A stretch of 64,000 bases of DNA from Marinobacter sp. CHS3-4 (GCF_030053415.1 NZ_JASGBJ010000002.1:620001-684000); one strand, 5' to 3'. Numbered from the stretch's first letter, positions 26,314 through 35,864 are shown. Made by a program: numbers and translations. The notes: generated by a model not told the origin, from the sequence alone.

Positions 26314-27294
26314 TCAGGGCTGCTCCGGCGGCATCAACCCGTCGGAATAATGCACTTGACGCTGTTCATCAATGATGACGGCGTCGATACCGTCCAGCTG
26401 ATTGATCAGCGCCAGGCCTTTGATCGATCCCAATACGAAAACGGCGGTCGAGAGGCCATCGGTCGTAAGTGCATCGTTGCCAAGGATCGTCACGCTCTGC
26501 ACGCCCTTGACGGGTTTACCCGTTGCCGGTGACAGAATGTGATGTACCCGTTCTCCAGCCTCATCGAAGAAAAACCGTTCATAGTCACCAGACGTTGATA
26601 CGGCCACGTCAGACAACGGCATTACCAGTGCGTTCCGGTTTTCAGACCGGGGATCGCGAATGCCTACGATCCAGGGCTTGCCTCGCTTATCCCCCAGCAA
26701 GCGCAGGTCACCGCCAGCACTAAGCCGGGCATGGCGAATGCCAAAGGATTCCAATATCTCGATGCCCTGGTCCACCGCATAGCCCTTGGCAATACCACCC
26801 AGGTCCAGACGCACACCTTGCTGCAGAAACCGAACGGTCCTTGCCTCTGGATCCAGCACGATGGAACGGTAATTCACGGATGGCAGACCGGCCTCAAGCT
26901 GCTCGTCACTGGGCTGCTGCTTCTCGCGAAAATCATAGAAGTAGCCCACCGAACCAAAACTGATATCGAACGCCCCATCACTGAGTTCAGACACTCTTAC
27001 TGCCTGTTCGAGAACTTTGAACAGGCCTGAACTGACTTCCACTGGGCCCTCAGCCGCCTGCCGGTTTACCCTGGACAGTTCGGAGTCCTCCCGGTAGCGA
27101 CTCATCTGATGGTCAATGCGATTAAACATGGCCAGCACGGCGTCGCCAGCCCTGTCCCCAACGTCTGGGCTATCGGACCAGTATTCCATCTGAATATCGG
27201 TCGTCATTGCAGTGCCACTGACCCTCACCCACTCCGCCGAAAGGTGGCAGGCAAATGCCAGCAAAAAAGACATTAATCCCAGACGAGCGAGCAT
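26314..27294 (-). CDS. apbE: FAD:protein FMN transferase (ApbE family)
   Basis: The 326-residue protein has a signal peptide (ending CHLSA) and the ApbE fold, with DLGGIAKGYAVD, LSAGGDLRLLG, AVSTSGDYERFF, HHILSPATGKPV and DGLSTAVFVLG. ApbE moves FMN from FAD onto a Ser/Thr of exported redox proteins, using Mg2+. The start ATG at 27294 has AAGGG seven bases upstream; a TTG two codons earlier is unlikely. It converges with the Tat-protein gene (16 bp apart) and is downstream of the chemoreceptor gene on the same strand. I found no obvious S/T-G-A-T-x-S/T flavinylation motif in the neighbouring proteins, so the target may be elsewhere (such as NqrC or RnfG) or of an unusual kind. Confidence 0.88.
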   Translation of the reverse strand: MLARLGLMSFLLAFACHLSAEWVRVSGTAMTTDIQMEYWSDSPDVGDRAGDAVLAMFNRIDHQMSRYREDSELSRVNRQAAEGPVEVSSGLFKVLEQAVRVSELSDGAFDISFGSVGYFYDFREKQQPSDEQLEAGLPSVNYRSIVLDPEARTVRFLQQGVRLDLGGIAKGYAVDQGIEILESFGIRHARLSAGGDLRLLGDKRGKPWIVGIRDPRSENRNALVMPLSDVAVSTSGDYERFFFDEAGERVHHILSPATGKPVKGVQSVTILGNDALTTDGLSTAVFVLGSIKGLALINQLDGIDAVIIDEQRQVHYSDGLMPPEQP

Positions 27295-27369
27295 CAGCAA
27301 ACCCTTTCAAAGTGTCTCGACAGGGGCTGATACTACAGGAACCCATCAGTGTTCAGGAATGCTGATTGA

Positions 27370-29376
27370 TCAAACTCTGAACCTACCGATCAAGGATTCT
27401 ATATCAGCCATGGAGCGTTTGAGCTGATCACTGGTGTCGACCAGCTGCTCGATCTCTTTGAGGTTGGCTGACGAGGATCCGCTGATTTCGGTCACGTTTT
27501 TGGAAACTGACTGACTGACATCTTCCTGTTCGTCCATGCCCGTGCGCACATGCTCGGCGCTGTCACGAATCTGGTCGACTGCTTCGCGGATGGTTTCGAC
27601 GCCTTTGGAAGCATCCGTGATCAGCGATTTCACCGATTCCAGGCGATGGAAACTGTCCTCCATGGAACTTACGGCATCTGATGCCTCGCCCTGCAGCCCT
27701 GTTACCAATCCCCGTATGGTGTCGGTGCTTTTGGTGGTTTTTTGCGCCAGCTCTCGAACTTCATCAGCTACAACCGCAAACCCGCGTCCAGCCTCGCCTG
27801 CCCTTGCTGATTCGATAGCGGCATTCAGTGCCAACAGATTGGTTTGATTGGCAATCTCATCAATGGATTCCGTAATCCTGCCAATATCATGGGAGGCACT
27901 TTCAAGCTGTTTCAGCTTGTCCGCAGTTTGTTGTATCTGCGCTTCCAGCTCTGTGACGCAATCCATGTTGGCATTGGCGGTCGATTTGCTCTCGTCCACG
28001 TGGTTGTTTACCGACTCCACCAAACGGTGCGTGTCCCTCACGGCATCAGCCACTTGATGACAGGAGGATTCCATCTGATTCATCGCGGTGGCAATGGAGT
28101 TCAGGTCGTCCGTCTGACCACGAATTCGCTGGCTCAGGTCCTGTGACAGGTCAGCGTTGGACCTTGCCACACCGGTAATTTCGCCTCCAGTCTTTTGCAG
28201 GCTGCCCAGAACTTCTCGCATGGCACCTGCGAGCTTGCTGGCCGACTCTTTGAGTTCGATAAACTCGCCATTGGCGCGGAATGTCATTTTCTGACTGTAA
28301 TCGCCGCTGGCCATCGCAGACAGGTGACTGACGGTCGCCCGCAATGGCACGCTGATCTGCCTGCCCAGCAATACCGAAATAACGATGGCAATGAACAGAA
28401 TGGACGGCACCAGATAATACACAAGTTCCTCAGACAGGCGCGCTGTCGAATCCAGATTGTCGACGGTCTGGACGGCTGCATCTCCAGCCGCAGCTGCCAT
28501 TGCCTTGATATGTCCGTTCAGCGCCTCCAGCCCGCTTTCGACTTCTCTTACCGTGTTATTCACAGCCAGCAGATTACTGCGATAATCGTAATACTGGCTG
28601 ACAATACCTGTTTCACTGTTCACCGACTCGAAAAAATCCGCCGCCAATGGCTTGAGATCTTCCAGCGACGCAATTTCCGCAATGATGGCTTCTATATCCT
28701 GCTCAACCGTCACCGTATTGAAACGCAGATTCTCGACCACCTGTTTCAGCTTGTCGGCATCCTCCGTACTCACCAGTTGCATGATCAATAACTCGATATT
28801 GGACAGATTGCCCATGACGGTCATCAGAAGATCTTTGAGGTAAATGTCAGAGCCCGCCGGAGCAGCGCCCTCACGCAACAGCAGCTGTTTCATTTCAGAC
28901 GCTTTGGCCAGAAAATCAGACAGATCCTTGTTGACCGAATCCGAGACCCGGATCACTTCTGCCTGATGACCGTTCAGCTTACTGGCCTGTTGCTGCAATA
29001 CAGTCAAACGATCGAGATACTGTTGGGCGGGTTCGTTAAAGCCTTCCAGACGATTGATCCCGCCAGCATTGCTGTTGAGTTCAGACACCTGCGTCTGCAG
29101 ACCGGCAAGCATGGCTTCAAGCGCCTGATAACGGCCTTCAAGTTCGTCGTTGCTTTTGACTCGTGCCAGCGAAACCACGGCGGTGCCGCTGGTTCCAGTG
29201 GTAGCCTCAACAGACTGAACTGTACGCTGGAAAGGAAATATTCTGTCTTTCACTTCGGAGGTGCCGTCAGAAATCGACGTCATCATATTGCCATTGAATA
29301 GTCCCCACGCCGCGATAATCAGGCACAGCAACCCGAACCCGAAATACAGACGATAGATCACCGAAATTCTGTTCAT
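27370..29376 (-). CDS. Methyl-accepting chemotaxis protein
   Basis: The 668-residue receptor has an N-terminal membrane helix (about residues 9-26), a periplasmic helical ligand domain of about 280 residues (four-helix type), a second membrane helix near residues 315-335 ([17 protein letters not shown]), a HAMP domain, and a signalling domain with the hairpin tip [35 protein letters not shown]. The start ATG at 29376 has GGAG 10 bases upstream. It lies downstream of glpV beyond a hairpin, on the same strand. It may sense glycerol or a related compound; this is inferred from position alone. No cheR, cheB or cheA gene is in the window. Confidence 0.85.
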   Translation of the reverse strand: MNRISVIYRLYFGFGLLCLIIAAWGLFNGNMMTSISDGTSEVKDRIFPFQRTVQSVEATTGTSGTAVVSLARVKSNDELEGRYQALEAMLAGLQTQVSELNSNAGGINRLEGFNEPAQQYLDRLTVLQQQASKLNGHQAEVIRVSDSVNKDLSDFLAKASEMKQLLLREGAAPAGSDIYLKDLLMTVMGNLSNIELLIMQLVSTEDADKLKQVVENLRFNTVTVEQDIEAIIAEIASLEDLKPLAADFFESVNSETGIVSQYYDYRSNLLAVNNTVREVESGLEALNGHIKAMAAAAGDAAVQTVDNLDSTARLSEELVYYLVPSILFIAIVISVLLGRQISVPLRATVSHLSAMASGDYSQKMTFRANGEFIELKESASKLAGAMREVLGSLQKTGGEITGVARSNADLSQDLSQRIRGQTDDLNSIATAMNQMESSCHQVADAVRDTHRLVESVNNHVDESKSTANANMDCVTELEAQIQQTADKLKQLESASHDIGRITESIDEIANQTNLLALNAAIESARAGEAGRGFAVVADEVRELAQKTTKSTDTIRGLVTGLQGEASDAVSSMEDSFHRLESVKSLITDASKGVETIREAVDQIRDSAEHVRTGMDEQEDVSQSVSKNVTEISGSSSANLKEIEQLVDTSDQLKRSMADIESLIGRFRV

Positions 29377-29470
29377 GCGCCAAACACTCCACGCTTTATT
29401 GATTTTGTTACTCGGAGTCTTCAAAGCATAGTTGAGGTTGGCGGTTTACGTGAGATAGGACAAAGAAGAG

Positions 29471-29511
29471 AAACTGCCGCCGCCCGGGAACACTGGGAGC
29501 GACGGCAGTTT
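29471..29511 (-). terminator. Hairpin downstream of glpV
   Basis: A 9-bp perfect inverted repeat (AAACTGCCG ... CGGCAGTTT) with a GC-rich inner stem lies between the glpV stop and the chemoreceptor start. A strong stem with a short T-run at the outer arm makes it a probable, perhaps leaky, terminator of the glycerol importer operon. Confidence 0.6.
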
Positions 29512-29548
29512 AGGTCAAAGAAACCGCTGGAAGTGGGTTACTTCAAAA

Positions 29549-31297
29549 TCAGCTCTCTCGAGCTTTTTCCCACGTTTTCAGCAATTCTTCGTAGCGAACG
29601 GTTTTGCCTTTCGGCTTTTCGTTCTCAAGTTTAGGCTTCGGTGAGCCCGGCTGGTCGAGCCAGTACTGAGGATCGCGTGGCTCGTTCAGTTTCGGGCCGC
29701 AGGTTTCCTGTACGTTGGCACGCTCGAGACGCTCCATAACGCGATCCTGGGCCTTTGCGAGACCATCCAGGGCCTTCTGAGGTGTTGCCTCACCGCTGGC
29801 AGCCTGTGCAATGTACTGCCACCACAGCTGCGCCAGCTTCGGATAGTCCGGAACGTTGGTACCGGTCGGTGACCACTGTACCCGCGCAGGGCTGCGGTAG
29901 AATTCAACCAAACCACCCAGCTTGGGCGCCATTTCAGTCATGGCCTGGGACTCGATATCCGACTCACGGATCGGTGTCAGACCTGCGATGGTCTTTTCCA
30001 GAGAGACGGTCTTGGAAACCGTGAACTGTGCGTACAACCAGGCCGCCAGACGACGCTTCTCAGGCGTGGATTTCATGAAAGTCCAGGAACCCACGTCCTG
30101 ATAACCCAGTTTCATGCCCTCTTCCCAGTAGGGTCCACGGGGTGAAGGCGCCATACGCCATTTTGGCGTGCCATCCTCGTTTACAACGGGCAGCCCATCT
30201 TCGATCATGCTGGCAGTAAAGGCGGTATACCAGAAAATCTGCTGGGCTATGTTGCCTTGCGCAGGTACTGGGCCGGCTTCCGAGAAGGTCATGCCCTGAG
30301 CTTCTGGCGGCGCATACTTTTCAAGCCAGTTCACGTATTTGGTAGTGGCATAAACCGCAGCCGGACCGTTGGTTGCACCACCGCGGGATACGCTGGCTCC
30401 AACCGGATGGCACTCGTCCACACGGATGCCCCACTCATCCACCGGCAAACCATTCGGCAACCCTTTGTCACCCGCACCTGCCATGGAGAACCAGGCATCG
30501 GTGAAGCGCCAACCCAGGGACGGGTCTTTTTTGCCGTAGTCCATGTGGCCATAGACACGCTCGCCGTCGATTTCCTTCACGTGCTCAGAGAAAAACTCGG
30601 CAATGTCTTCATAGGCGGACCAGTTAATGGGTACACCCAATTCGTAGCCGTAAATGTCCTTAAATTGCTTCTTCAGATCGTCACGCTCGAACCAGTCGGC
30701 GCGGAACCAGTAAAGGTTGGCAAACTGCTGGTCCGGCAACTGATAAAGCTTGCCGTCAGGGCCGGTGGTGAAATCCAGGCCGATGAAATCATCAAGGTCC
30801 AGCGTCGGCAAGGTCAGATCTTTACCTTCGCCATTCATGATGTCTTCGACCGGCATGACCTTACCGTAACGGAAGTGAGTACCAATCAGGTCAGAGTCGT
30901 TTACCCAGCCATCATAGATGTTGCGACCGGACTGCATCTGAGTCTGCAACTTCTCGATCACGTCGCCTTCCTGAATCAGCGTGTGAGTCAGGTTGATACC
31001 GGTAATCTCACTGAACGCTTCTGCCAGTACTTTGGACTCGTATTCGTGGGTGGCAATGGTTTCAGAGACAACGTTAATGTCCATCCCGCGGAACTGCTCG
31101 GCCGCCTTGATGAACCACTCCATCTCTTTCATCTGTTCTTCTTTCGAAAGCGTCGACCGCTTGAAAGAATCGTTCACCCATTTCTCGGCAGCGTCAGAAT
31201 ACTGATCTGCGCTGGCCTGAAAACTGAGCCCCAAACCCACCGAGCCGATTGCGGCGCTCAGAAGGAGGGTTTTCGGATATTTATTATTGTTGAACAT
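29549..31297 (-). CDS. glpV: Glycerol ABC transporter substrate-binding protein (GlpV-type)
   Basis: The 582-residue protein has a signal peptide (ending FQASA) and an extracellular solute-binding domain of the family 1 type, with GMDINVVSETIATHEYESKV and SGRNIYDGWVNDSDLIG. Its length is much above the usual 420-450 residues but fits GlpV of the rhizobial glycerol importer GlpSTPQUV. ATG at 31297 is chosen with GAGG six bases upstream. It lies 224 bp downstream of glpU, and this gap contains a GlpR-like operator, so glpV may be expressed both with the operon and alone. Binding proteins are often needed in excess. Confidence 0.82.
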   Translation of the reverse strand: MFNNNKYPKTLLLSAAIGSVGLGLSFQASADQYSDAAEKWVNDSFKRSTLSKEEQMKEMEWFIKAAEQFRGMDINVVSETIATHEYESKVLAEAFSEITGINLTHTLIQEGDVIEKLQTQMQSGRNIYDGWVNDSDLIGTHFRYGKVMPVEDIMNGEGKDLTLPTLDLDDFIGLDFTTGPDGKLYQLPDQQFANLYWFRADWFERDDLKKQFKDIYGYELGVPINWSAYEDIAEFFSEHVKEIDGERVYGHMDYGKKDPSLGWRFTDAWFSMAGAGDKGLPNGLPVDEWGIRVDECHPVGASVSRGGATNGPAAVYATTKYVNWLEKYAPPEAQGMTFSEAGPVPAQGNIAQQIFWYTAFTASMIEDGLPVVNEDGTPKWRMAPSPRGPYWEEGMKLGYQDVGSWTFMKSTPEKRRLAAWLYAQFTVSKTVSLEKTIAGLTPIRESDIESQAMTEMAPKLGGLVEFYRSPARVQWSPTGTNVPDYPKLAQLWWQYIAQAASGEATPQKALDGLAKAQDRVMERLERANVQETCGPKLNEPRDPQYWLDQPGSPKPKLENEKPKGKTVRYEELLKTWEKARES

Positions 31298-31415
31298 ATC
31301 CAACCTCGTTCGTCTTGTTGTGGTTTATTCAGAACGCAAACTCACGACTGCATTACGTCCCGGTTTTCCCTTTATAGCGTTTTGGCCGCTATTCTTTCGA
31401 TCGGCCCGACCATCA

Positions 31416-31433
31416 ATGTTCGTTTCCGATCAT
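31416..31433. promoter_or_regulatory. Candidate GlpR operator upstream of glpV
   Basis: The sequence ATGTTCG TTTC CGATCAT is a palindrome with one mismatch and fits the known E. coli GlpR operator type (ATGTTCG-N4-CGAACAT). It lies 119 bp upstream of the glpV start in the glpU-glpV gap. Confidence 0.5.
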
Positions 31434-31521
31434 TTATCTGAAATTAGTTCGCATGTGAAAACTTTACAACCATTTCGGGCGAAAATTAAGAATCTTCGTC
31501 CCGGCCCGGCAATGGCCTGAT

Positions 31522-31797
31522 TCACCCCCACCGCAACAGCACCAGAGCCCAGACCACAGAGATACCCAGGGCAACCCAGAGCGTGATATCACTGACGGCC
31601 AAGAAGGCCAAGTGTATGTAGGCCGCTGATAGCAACCCGATGAACAACCGATCTCCACGGGTGGTAGAAATAGGCAAAAAACCTTTCCGTTCCGTACAGG
31701 GAGACACCACTTCGTAAACGGTCATCACCGCCAGAATCGCCGCAATCACCGCAAAAAAGATCGCGACAGACGGAGTCCAGTTCATCCATTCAACCAT
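31522..31797 (-). CDS. glpU: DUF2160 small membrane protein (GlpU-type)
   Basis: The 91-residue protein has three hydrophobic segments (IFFAVIAAILAVMTVYEVV, LFIGLLSAAYIHLAFLAV, and a C-terminal LWVALGISVVWALVLL) and is membrane-embedded. In the rhizobial glycerol importer a small DUF2160 membrane protein, GlpU, is encoded between permease and binding protein, as here. Its biochemical role is unknown. The start ATG at 31797 has AAGGAG with good spacing. The gene begins 11 bp after glpQ. Confidence 0.82.
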   Translation of the reverse strand: MVEWMNWTPSVAIFFAVIAAILAVMTVYEVVSPCTERKGFLPISTTRGDRLFIGLLSAAYIHLAFLAVSDITLWVALGISVVWALVLLRWG

Positions 31798-31808
31798 AAC
31801 CGTTCTCC

Positions 31809-32615
31809 TTATACCCGACCCAGTGCGAAACCTTTGGCAATATGATTTCTCACAAACCACACCACCAGCACACCAGGAATAATAGTGAGTACACCGGCCG
31901 CCGCCAGCACGCCCCAGTCGATACCACTTGCCCCTACCGTTCGGGTCATGATGGCGCCAATGGGTTGTGCGTCAACGGAGGTCAGTGTTCGGGCCAACAA
32001 CAGCTCCACCCAGGAAAACATGAAGGCAAAGAAGGCTGCGACACCAATGCCAGACCGGATCATCGGCAGGAAGATCTTCACGAAGAACCTCGGAAAGCTG
32101 TAGCCATCAATATAGGCCATTTCGTCGTATTCGCGCGGCACCCCCGACATGAAACCTTCGAGGATCCAGACCGCCAACGGCACATTGAACAGACAGTGGG
32201 CCAGTGCAACAGCGATGTGAGTATCGAACAGGCCAACCGATGAATACAGCTGGAAGAACGGCAGAAGAAATACCGCCGGTGGCGCCATACGGTTACTGAG
32301 CAGCCAGAAAAACAAATGCTTGTCGCCCACGAACTTGTAACGACTGAATGCGTAGGCCGCTGGCAAGGCCACCAACAAAGTGATGGTCATGTTCATGGAC
32401 ACATAGATCATCGAGTTGATGTAACCGGAATACCAGCTGGAGTCTGAAAAAATCACCGCATAGTTGGCCAACGTGAAATTTTGGGGCCAAAGCGTCAGCC
32501 CGCTGAGGATCTCCTGGTTGGTCTTGAACGACATGTTTAGCAGCCAGTAGATCGGGGTCAGCAGGAGCAGAATGAACACCGTCATTCCGATGCCTTTCGA
32601 ACGTGAATAAGTCAT
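31809..32615 (-). CDS. glpQ: Glycerol ABC transporter permease (GlpQ-type)
   Basis: The 268-residue protein has six membrane segments and the MalG-like permease signature near residues 168-190 (EYDEMAYIDGYSFPRFFVKI), which docks the ATPase. This is a carbohydrate-type inner-membrane permease (MalG class). AAGGAGAGAGG precedes the ATG. It follows glpP by 10 bp. With the paired permease, two ATPases and GlpU it fits the glycerol importer layout S-T-P-Q-U-V. Glycerol as the substrate is inferred from the neighbouring glpK, glpR and glpD. Confidence 0.87.
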   Translation of the reverse strand: MTYSRSKGIGMTVFILLLLTPIYWLLNMSFKTNQEILSGLTLWPQNFTLANYAVIFSDSSWYSGYINSMIYVSMNMTITLLVALPAAYAFSRYKFVGDKHLFFWLLSNRMAPPAVFLLPFFQLYSSVGLFDTHIAVALAHCLFNVPLAVWILEGFMSGVPREYDEMAYIDGYSFPRFFVKIFLPMIRSGIGVAAFFAFMFSWVELLLARTLTSVDAQPIGAIMTRTVGASGIDWGVLAAAGVLTIIPGVLVVWFVRNHIAKGFALGRV

Positions 32616-32625
32616 CCCTCTCTCC

Positions 32626-33492
32626 TTATTTTTCTTTATCGAGGTGAGTGATGGCGGTGAAGAACACCCATGACACCAGAAGCACGATCAGGAAATAGAT
32701 CAACGAGAAGGCGGCCGCGCGACCGATATCAAATTGGCCGATGGCCATGGTGGTCAGCGTCTGGCTCAGAAAAGTGGTCGAGCTGCCTGGCCCTCCGCCG
32801 GTCAGGACAAAGGGCTCGGTATAGATCATGAAACTATCCATAAAGCGAAGCAGCACAGCGATAACCAGTACGCTCTTCAGTCGCGGCAGCTGAATGTACC
32901 GAAACACCGCCCACTTTGACGCCCGGTCAATCTCGGCGGCCTGATAGAAGGCCTCCGGAATGGCCCGCAAACCGGAGTAGCACAGCAACGCCACCAATGG
33001 CGTCCAGTGCCACACGTCCATCAGCAGGACGGTAAGCCAAGCGTCCACCGTATCGCCGGTATAGTTATATTCCAGGCCCAGCGAATTCAGCCCCCAACCA
33101 AACAGCCCGATATCGCCACGGCCAAAAATCTGCCAGATGGTACCCACCACGTTCCAGGGAATCAGAAGTGGAATCGCCAGCAGGATCAGACACAAAGAGG
33201 CCTTGATACCGGATTTCGGCATCATCAGCGCGACGCCGATCCCCAGGGGAATCTGGATAGCCAATACGGCACCGGAGAACGCAAACTGCCTCAGCAGTGA
33301 GTCCTGGAGTCGCTCGTCGTTGAGTACTTCCTTGAACCACTCGGTGCCCACGTAGTAAGCGTTACCTGGCCCGAAAATATCCTGAACCGAATAGTTAACC
33401 ACCGTCATCAGTGGTATCAGCGCCGAGAAGGCGACCAGGATAAAGACCGGCAGTACCAGCCACCAGGCCCGGTTATTTGGAACCTTGTTCAT
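32626..33492 (-). CDS. glpP: Glycerol ABC transporter permease (GlpP-type)
   Basis: The 288-residue permease is of the MalF class with about six membrane helices and the EAA loop (EAFYQAAEIDRASKWAVFRYIQLPRLKSV). It pairs with GlpQ. Its ATG overlaps the stop of glpT (ATGA at 33489-33492), so the two are translationally coupled. The long N-terminal periplasmic loop (about residues 30-70) is typical of the MalF partner. Confidence 0.87.
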   Translation of the reverse strand: MNKVPNNRAWWLVLPVFILVAFSALIPLMTVVNYSVQDIFGPGNAYYVGTEWFKEVLNDERLQDSLLRQFAFSGAVLAIQIPLGIGVALMMPKSGIKASLCLILLAIPLLIPWNVVGTIWQIFGRGDIGLFGWGLNSLGLEYNYTGDTVDAWLTVLLMDVWHWTPLVALLCYSGLRAIPEAFYQAAEIDRASKWAVFRYIQLPRLKSVLVIAVLLRFMDSFMIYTEPFVLTGGGPGSSTTFLSQTLTTMAIGQFDIGRAAAFSLIYFLIVLLVSWVFFTAITHLDKEK

Positions 33493-34592
33493 TGTTCCGT
33501 CTCCTCTACCAGAAACTCATCCACGTAGAGCTTCAGCCATTTTTCAGGAAAACTGAGCTGCACGGTGCCGCCCGCCTCAAAGTGCTGATCCTCTGTCAGA
33601 CGGACTTTCATCGTCTCGTCGCCCAGACGCACTGTCATGATTTTGTAGGTGCCCAGATCCTCGACATCCTTAACTTCGGCAGCAAAGGTATCGTCGGCAG
33701 CAACGTCCGAAGCCTGAACAAATTCCGGGCGGATACCGATCTTCACGTTGCTGGAAGTCAGATTTTCCAATGCTTCGGTCTGCTGCGTGCCCATAGGTAC
33801 AACGGTGTCGCCAAAGCACACACCGCCCTCGCATCGGCGAACCTCAATCAGGTTCATGCCAGGACTACCGATGAAATAGCCCACAAAGGTATGGTTGGGC
33901 TGTTCAAACAATTCCGTGGGCGTTCCGAACTGGACGATCTGGCCGCCGTACATCACGGCGATTTTGTCGGCAAATGTTGAAGCCTCAAGCTGATCATGGG
34001 TGACGTATACCATGGTGATATCGAACTGCTCGTGAATCTGTTTGAGCTTGCGGCGCAACTTCCACTTCAGTTGCGGATCGATGACGGTCAGAGGTTCATC
34101 AAACAGGATGGCCGACACATCACCTCGCACCAGTCCGCGCCCCATGGACACCTTCTGCTTCTGATCTGCGGTCAGGTTCTTGGCCTTCTTGTGCAGTTCG
34201 TCCTCGATTTCCAGGATTTCTGCAATTTCGTTGACCTTTGTTTTGATCTGCGCCGCCGGCACACCCGTGTTTTTTAACGGGAAGGCCAGATTCTGAAACA
34301 CCGTCATCGAATCGTAGATCACCGGGAACTGAAACACCTGAGCGATGTTTCGGTCACGAGGCGACAATTCATTCACTCGCTTGCCATCAAACAGCACGTC
34401 GCCTTCGGAAGGCGCCAGCAACCCTGAGATAATATTGAGCATGGTGCTTTTGCCGCAGCCAGATGGCCCCAAAAGCGCATAGGCGCCGCCCTTCTCCCAG
34501 ACATGGTCCAGTTGCCGGATGGCGTAATCCTCAGGACCGGCCGGATTCTGGCTATAGCTGTGGGCCAGGGATTTCAGGTGAATTTCTGCCAT
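33489..34592 (-). CDS. glpT: Glycerol ABC transporter ATPase (GlpT-type)
   Basis: The 367-residue ATPase has Walker A GPSGCGKST (near residue 40), a non-canonical signature region LTADQKQKVSMGRGLVRG in place of LSGGQ, Walker B AILFDEPLTVID, and a switch His in VTHDQ. A C-terminal regulatory TOBE-type domain (about 240-367) is present. The altered signature, with Ala-Asp instead of Gly-Gly, suggests this is the weaker or regulatory half of an asymmetric ATPase pair with GlpS. The ATG overlaps the glpS stop by one base (ATGA-like TGATG). Confidence 0.85.
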   Translation of the reverse strand: MAEIHLKSLAHSYSQNPAGPEDYAIRQLDHVWEKGGAYALLGPSGCGKSTMLNIISGLLAPSEGDVLFDGKRVNELSPRDRNIAQVFQFPVIYDSMTVFQNLAFPLKNTGVPAAQIKTKVNEIAEILEIEDELHKKAKNLTADQKQKVSMGRGLVRGDVSAILFDEPLTVIDPQLKWKLRRKLKQIHEQFDITMVYVTHDQLEASTFADKIAVMYGGQIVQFGTPTELFEQPNHTFVGYFIGSPGMNLIEVRRCEGGVCFGDTVVPMGTQQTEALENLTSSNVKIGIRPEFVQASDVAADDTFAAEVKDVEDLGTYKIMTVRLGDETMKVRLTEDQHFEAGGTVQLSFPEKWLKLYVDEFLVEETEQ

Positions 34593-35686
34593 CAGACAGC
34601 CCCTCCTGTGACCTGAGCCGGGGTAAACACCAGCTTCTCGTTGTCGTCGAATACAAACAGTTTGTTGATCGGCAGATAGATCTTGATGGGAGACCCGGTG
34701 TGATACTGATGCACGCCCATCAACTGCATGACCATTTCAAAATGGCGGTTCTGAACGTGCATGAAGGTTTCCGAGCCGCTGATCTCGCTGAGCTCCACCT
34801 CCATCGACATCTCCAGGTCGTCTTCGTTGCTAGGCACGAGCCCGATGTGACTGGGCCGTATCCCGAACCAGTAATCGCCCGGCTCAAGCTTCGCCAGTTC
34901 GTGGGTCAGAGCATGGTTGGAATATTCGTCGAACGTCACTTCGGTTTCCGTGACCCTGCCCTTGATCATGTTCATGGGTGGCTCACTGAACAGTTGCGCT
35001 GCCAGGGTATTCACAGGGTTTCGGTACACTTCCATCACCGGGCCGGATTGAACGATTCGGCCCTTGTCCAACAGAGTCGTAACACCACCCAGAGCCAATG
35101 CCTCGTTCGCTTCAGTAGTGGCATAAACGGCGATGCACTGGCGCTCTCGGAACAGCTCTCTGAGCTCCGTGCGGAGCTCTTCGCGCAGTTTGTAGTCCAG
35201 GTTTACAAGAGGTTCGTCAAACAGGATCAGGGTAGCGTCTTTTACCAATGCGCGGGCCATAGCAGTTCGCTGCTGCTGGCCGCCGGAAAGCTCCAGGGGA
35301 TGGCGCTTTAATAAGGGATCAATCTGCAGCATATGTGCAGTTTCTTTCACCCTCCGGTCAATTTCGGAGTCTTTCATTTTGGCAAGACGCAGGGGCGAGG
35401 CGATGTTCTCATACACGGTCAGATTCGGATAATTGATGAACTGTTGATAGATCATCGACACATTGCGTTTCTGAACGCTCTGCCCGGTCACATCGTTGCC
35501 GTTATAGATAAGCCGACCTTCGTCAGGCTTGTCCAACCCGGCCATCAACCGCATGAGTGAGGTTTTACCAGCCAGCGTGCGCCCGAGAAGAACGTTGAAC
35601 GAACCTGCCTCGAACGTGATGTTCGCGTCCCGGATGTAATCTACTCCATCCACGACACGGGAGAGATTCTCCAGCGTTAAGGACAT
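34592..35686 (-). CDS. glpS: Glycerol ABC transporter ATPase (GlpS-type)
   Basis: The 364-residue ATPase has a canonical signature [18 protein letters not shown] and Walker [13 protein letters not shown]. Its Walker A reads [14 protein letters not shown], lacking the usual G-P-S-G-x-G, though the P-loop Lys and Thr are kept. Its H-loop is [11 protein letters not shown]: Thr stands where the switch His of ABC ATPases is normally found. It therefore complements GlpT, which has the His but a degraded signature, so the two probably form a heterodimer with one or two degenerate sites. It is the first gene of the importer operon. AAGGA precedes the ATG, and the promoter region upstream holds a sigma54-type element and GlpR-like sites. 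Confidence 0.85.
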   Translation of the reverse strand: MSLTLENLSRVVDGVDYIRDANITFEAGSFNVLLGRTLAGKTSLMRLMAGLDKPDEGRLIYNGNDVTGQSVQKRNVSMIYQQFINYPNLTVYENIASPLRLAKMKDSEIDRRVKETAHMLQIDPLLKRHPLELSGGQQQRTAMARALVKDATLILFDEPLVNLDYKLREELRTELRELFRERQCIAVYATTEANEALALGGVTTLLDKGRIVQSGPVMEVYRNPVNTLAAQLFSEPPMNMIKGRVTETEVTFDEYSNHALTHELAKLEPGDYWFGIRPSHIGLVPSNEDDLEMSMEVELSEISGSETFMHVQNRHFEMVMQLMGVHQYHTGSPIKIYLPINKLFVFDDNEKLVFTPAQVTGGAV

Positions 35687-35743
35687 GGGTTTTCCTTTTT
35701 GTTCTTGTAGGTCTTGACGAAATTCGATTTCGAATCTGTGGAC

Positions 35744-35758
35744 GCAATGGCTATACCA
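35744..35758 (-). promoter_or_regulatory. Candidate sigma54 promoter of the glycerol importer operon
   Basis: Read on the minus strand, the sequence is TGGTATAGCCATTGC. It keeps the invariant GG and GC with exactly 10 bases between them (consensus TGGCAC-N5-TTGC, 11-12 of the key positions plausible). The expected transcription start is about 12 bases downstream, near 35732, some 46 bases before the glpS ATG. A sigma54 activator gene is divergently encoded next to it. Confidence 0.6.
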
Positions 35759-35844
35759 ATGTCACTCAAATTTCCGGGTAAATCTTTAACCCACTGTTTT
35801 AAATGCTTTTTTATGTGCGCCGAAGTTCTTTTGTGAAAACCAAA

Positions 35845-35862
35845 ATGTTCGTTATCAAACTT
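35845..35862. promoter_or_regulatory. Candidate GlpR operator in the glpS upstream region
   Basis: The sequence ATGTTCG TTAT CAAACTT keeps one full half-site and the WTAW centre of the GlpR operator type; the second half has two changes. It lies about 87 bases upstream of the sigma54-like element. Confidence 0.45.
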
Positions 35863-35864
35863 TA

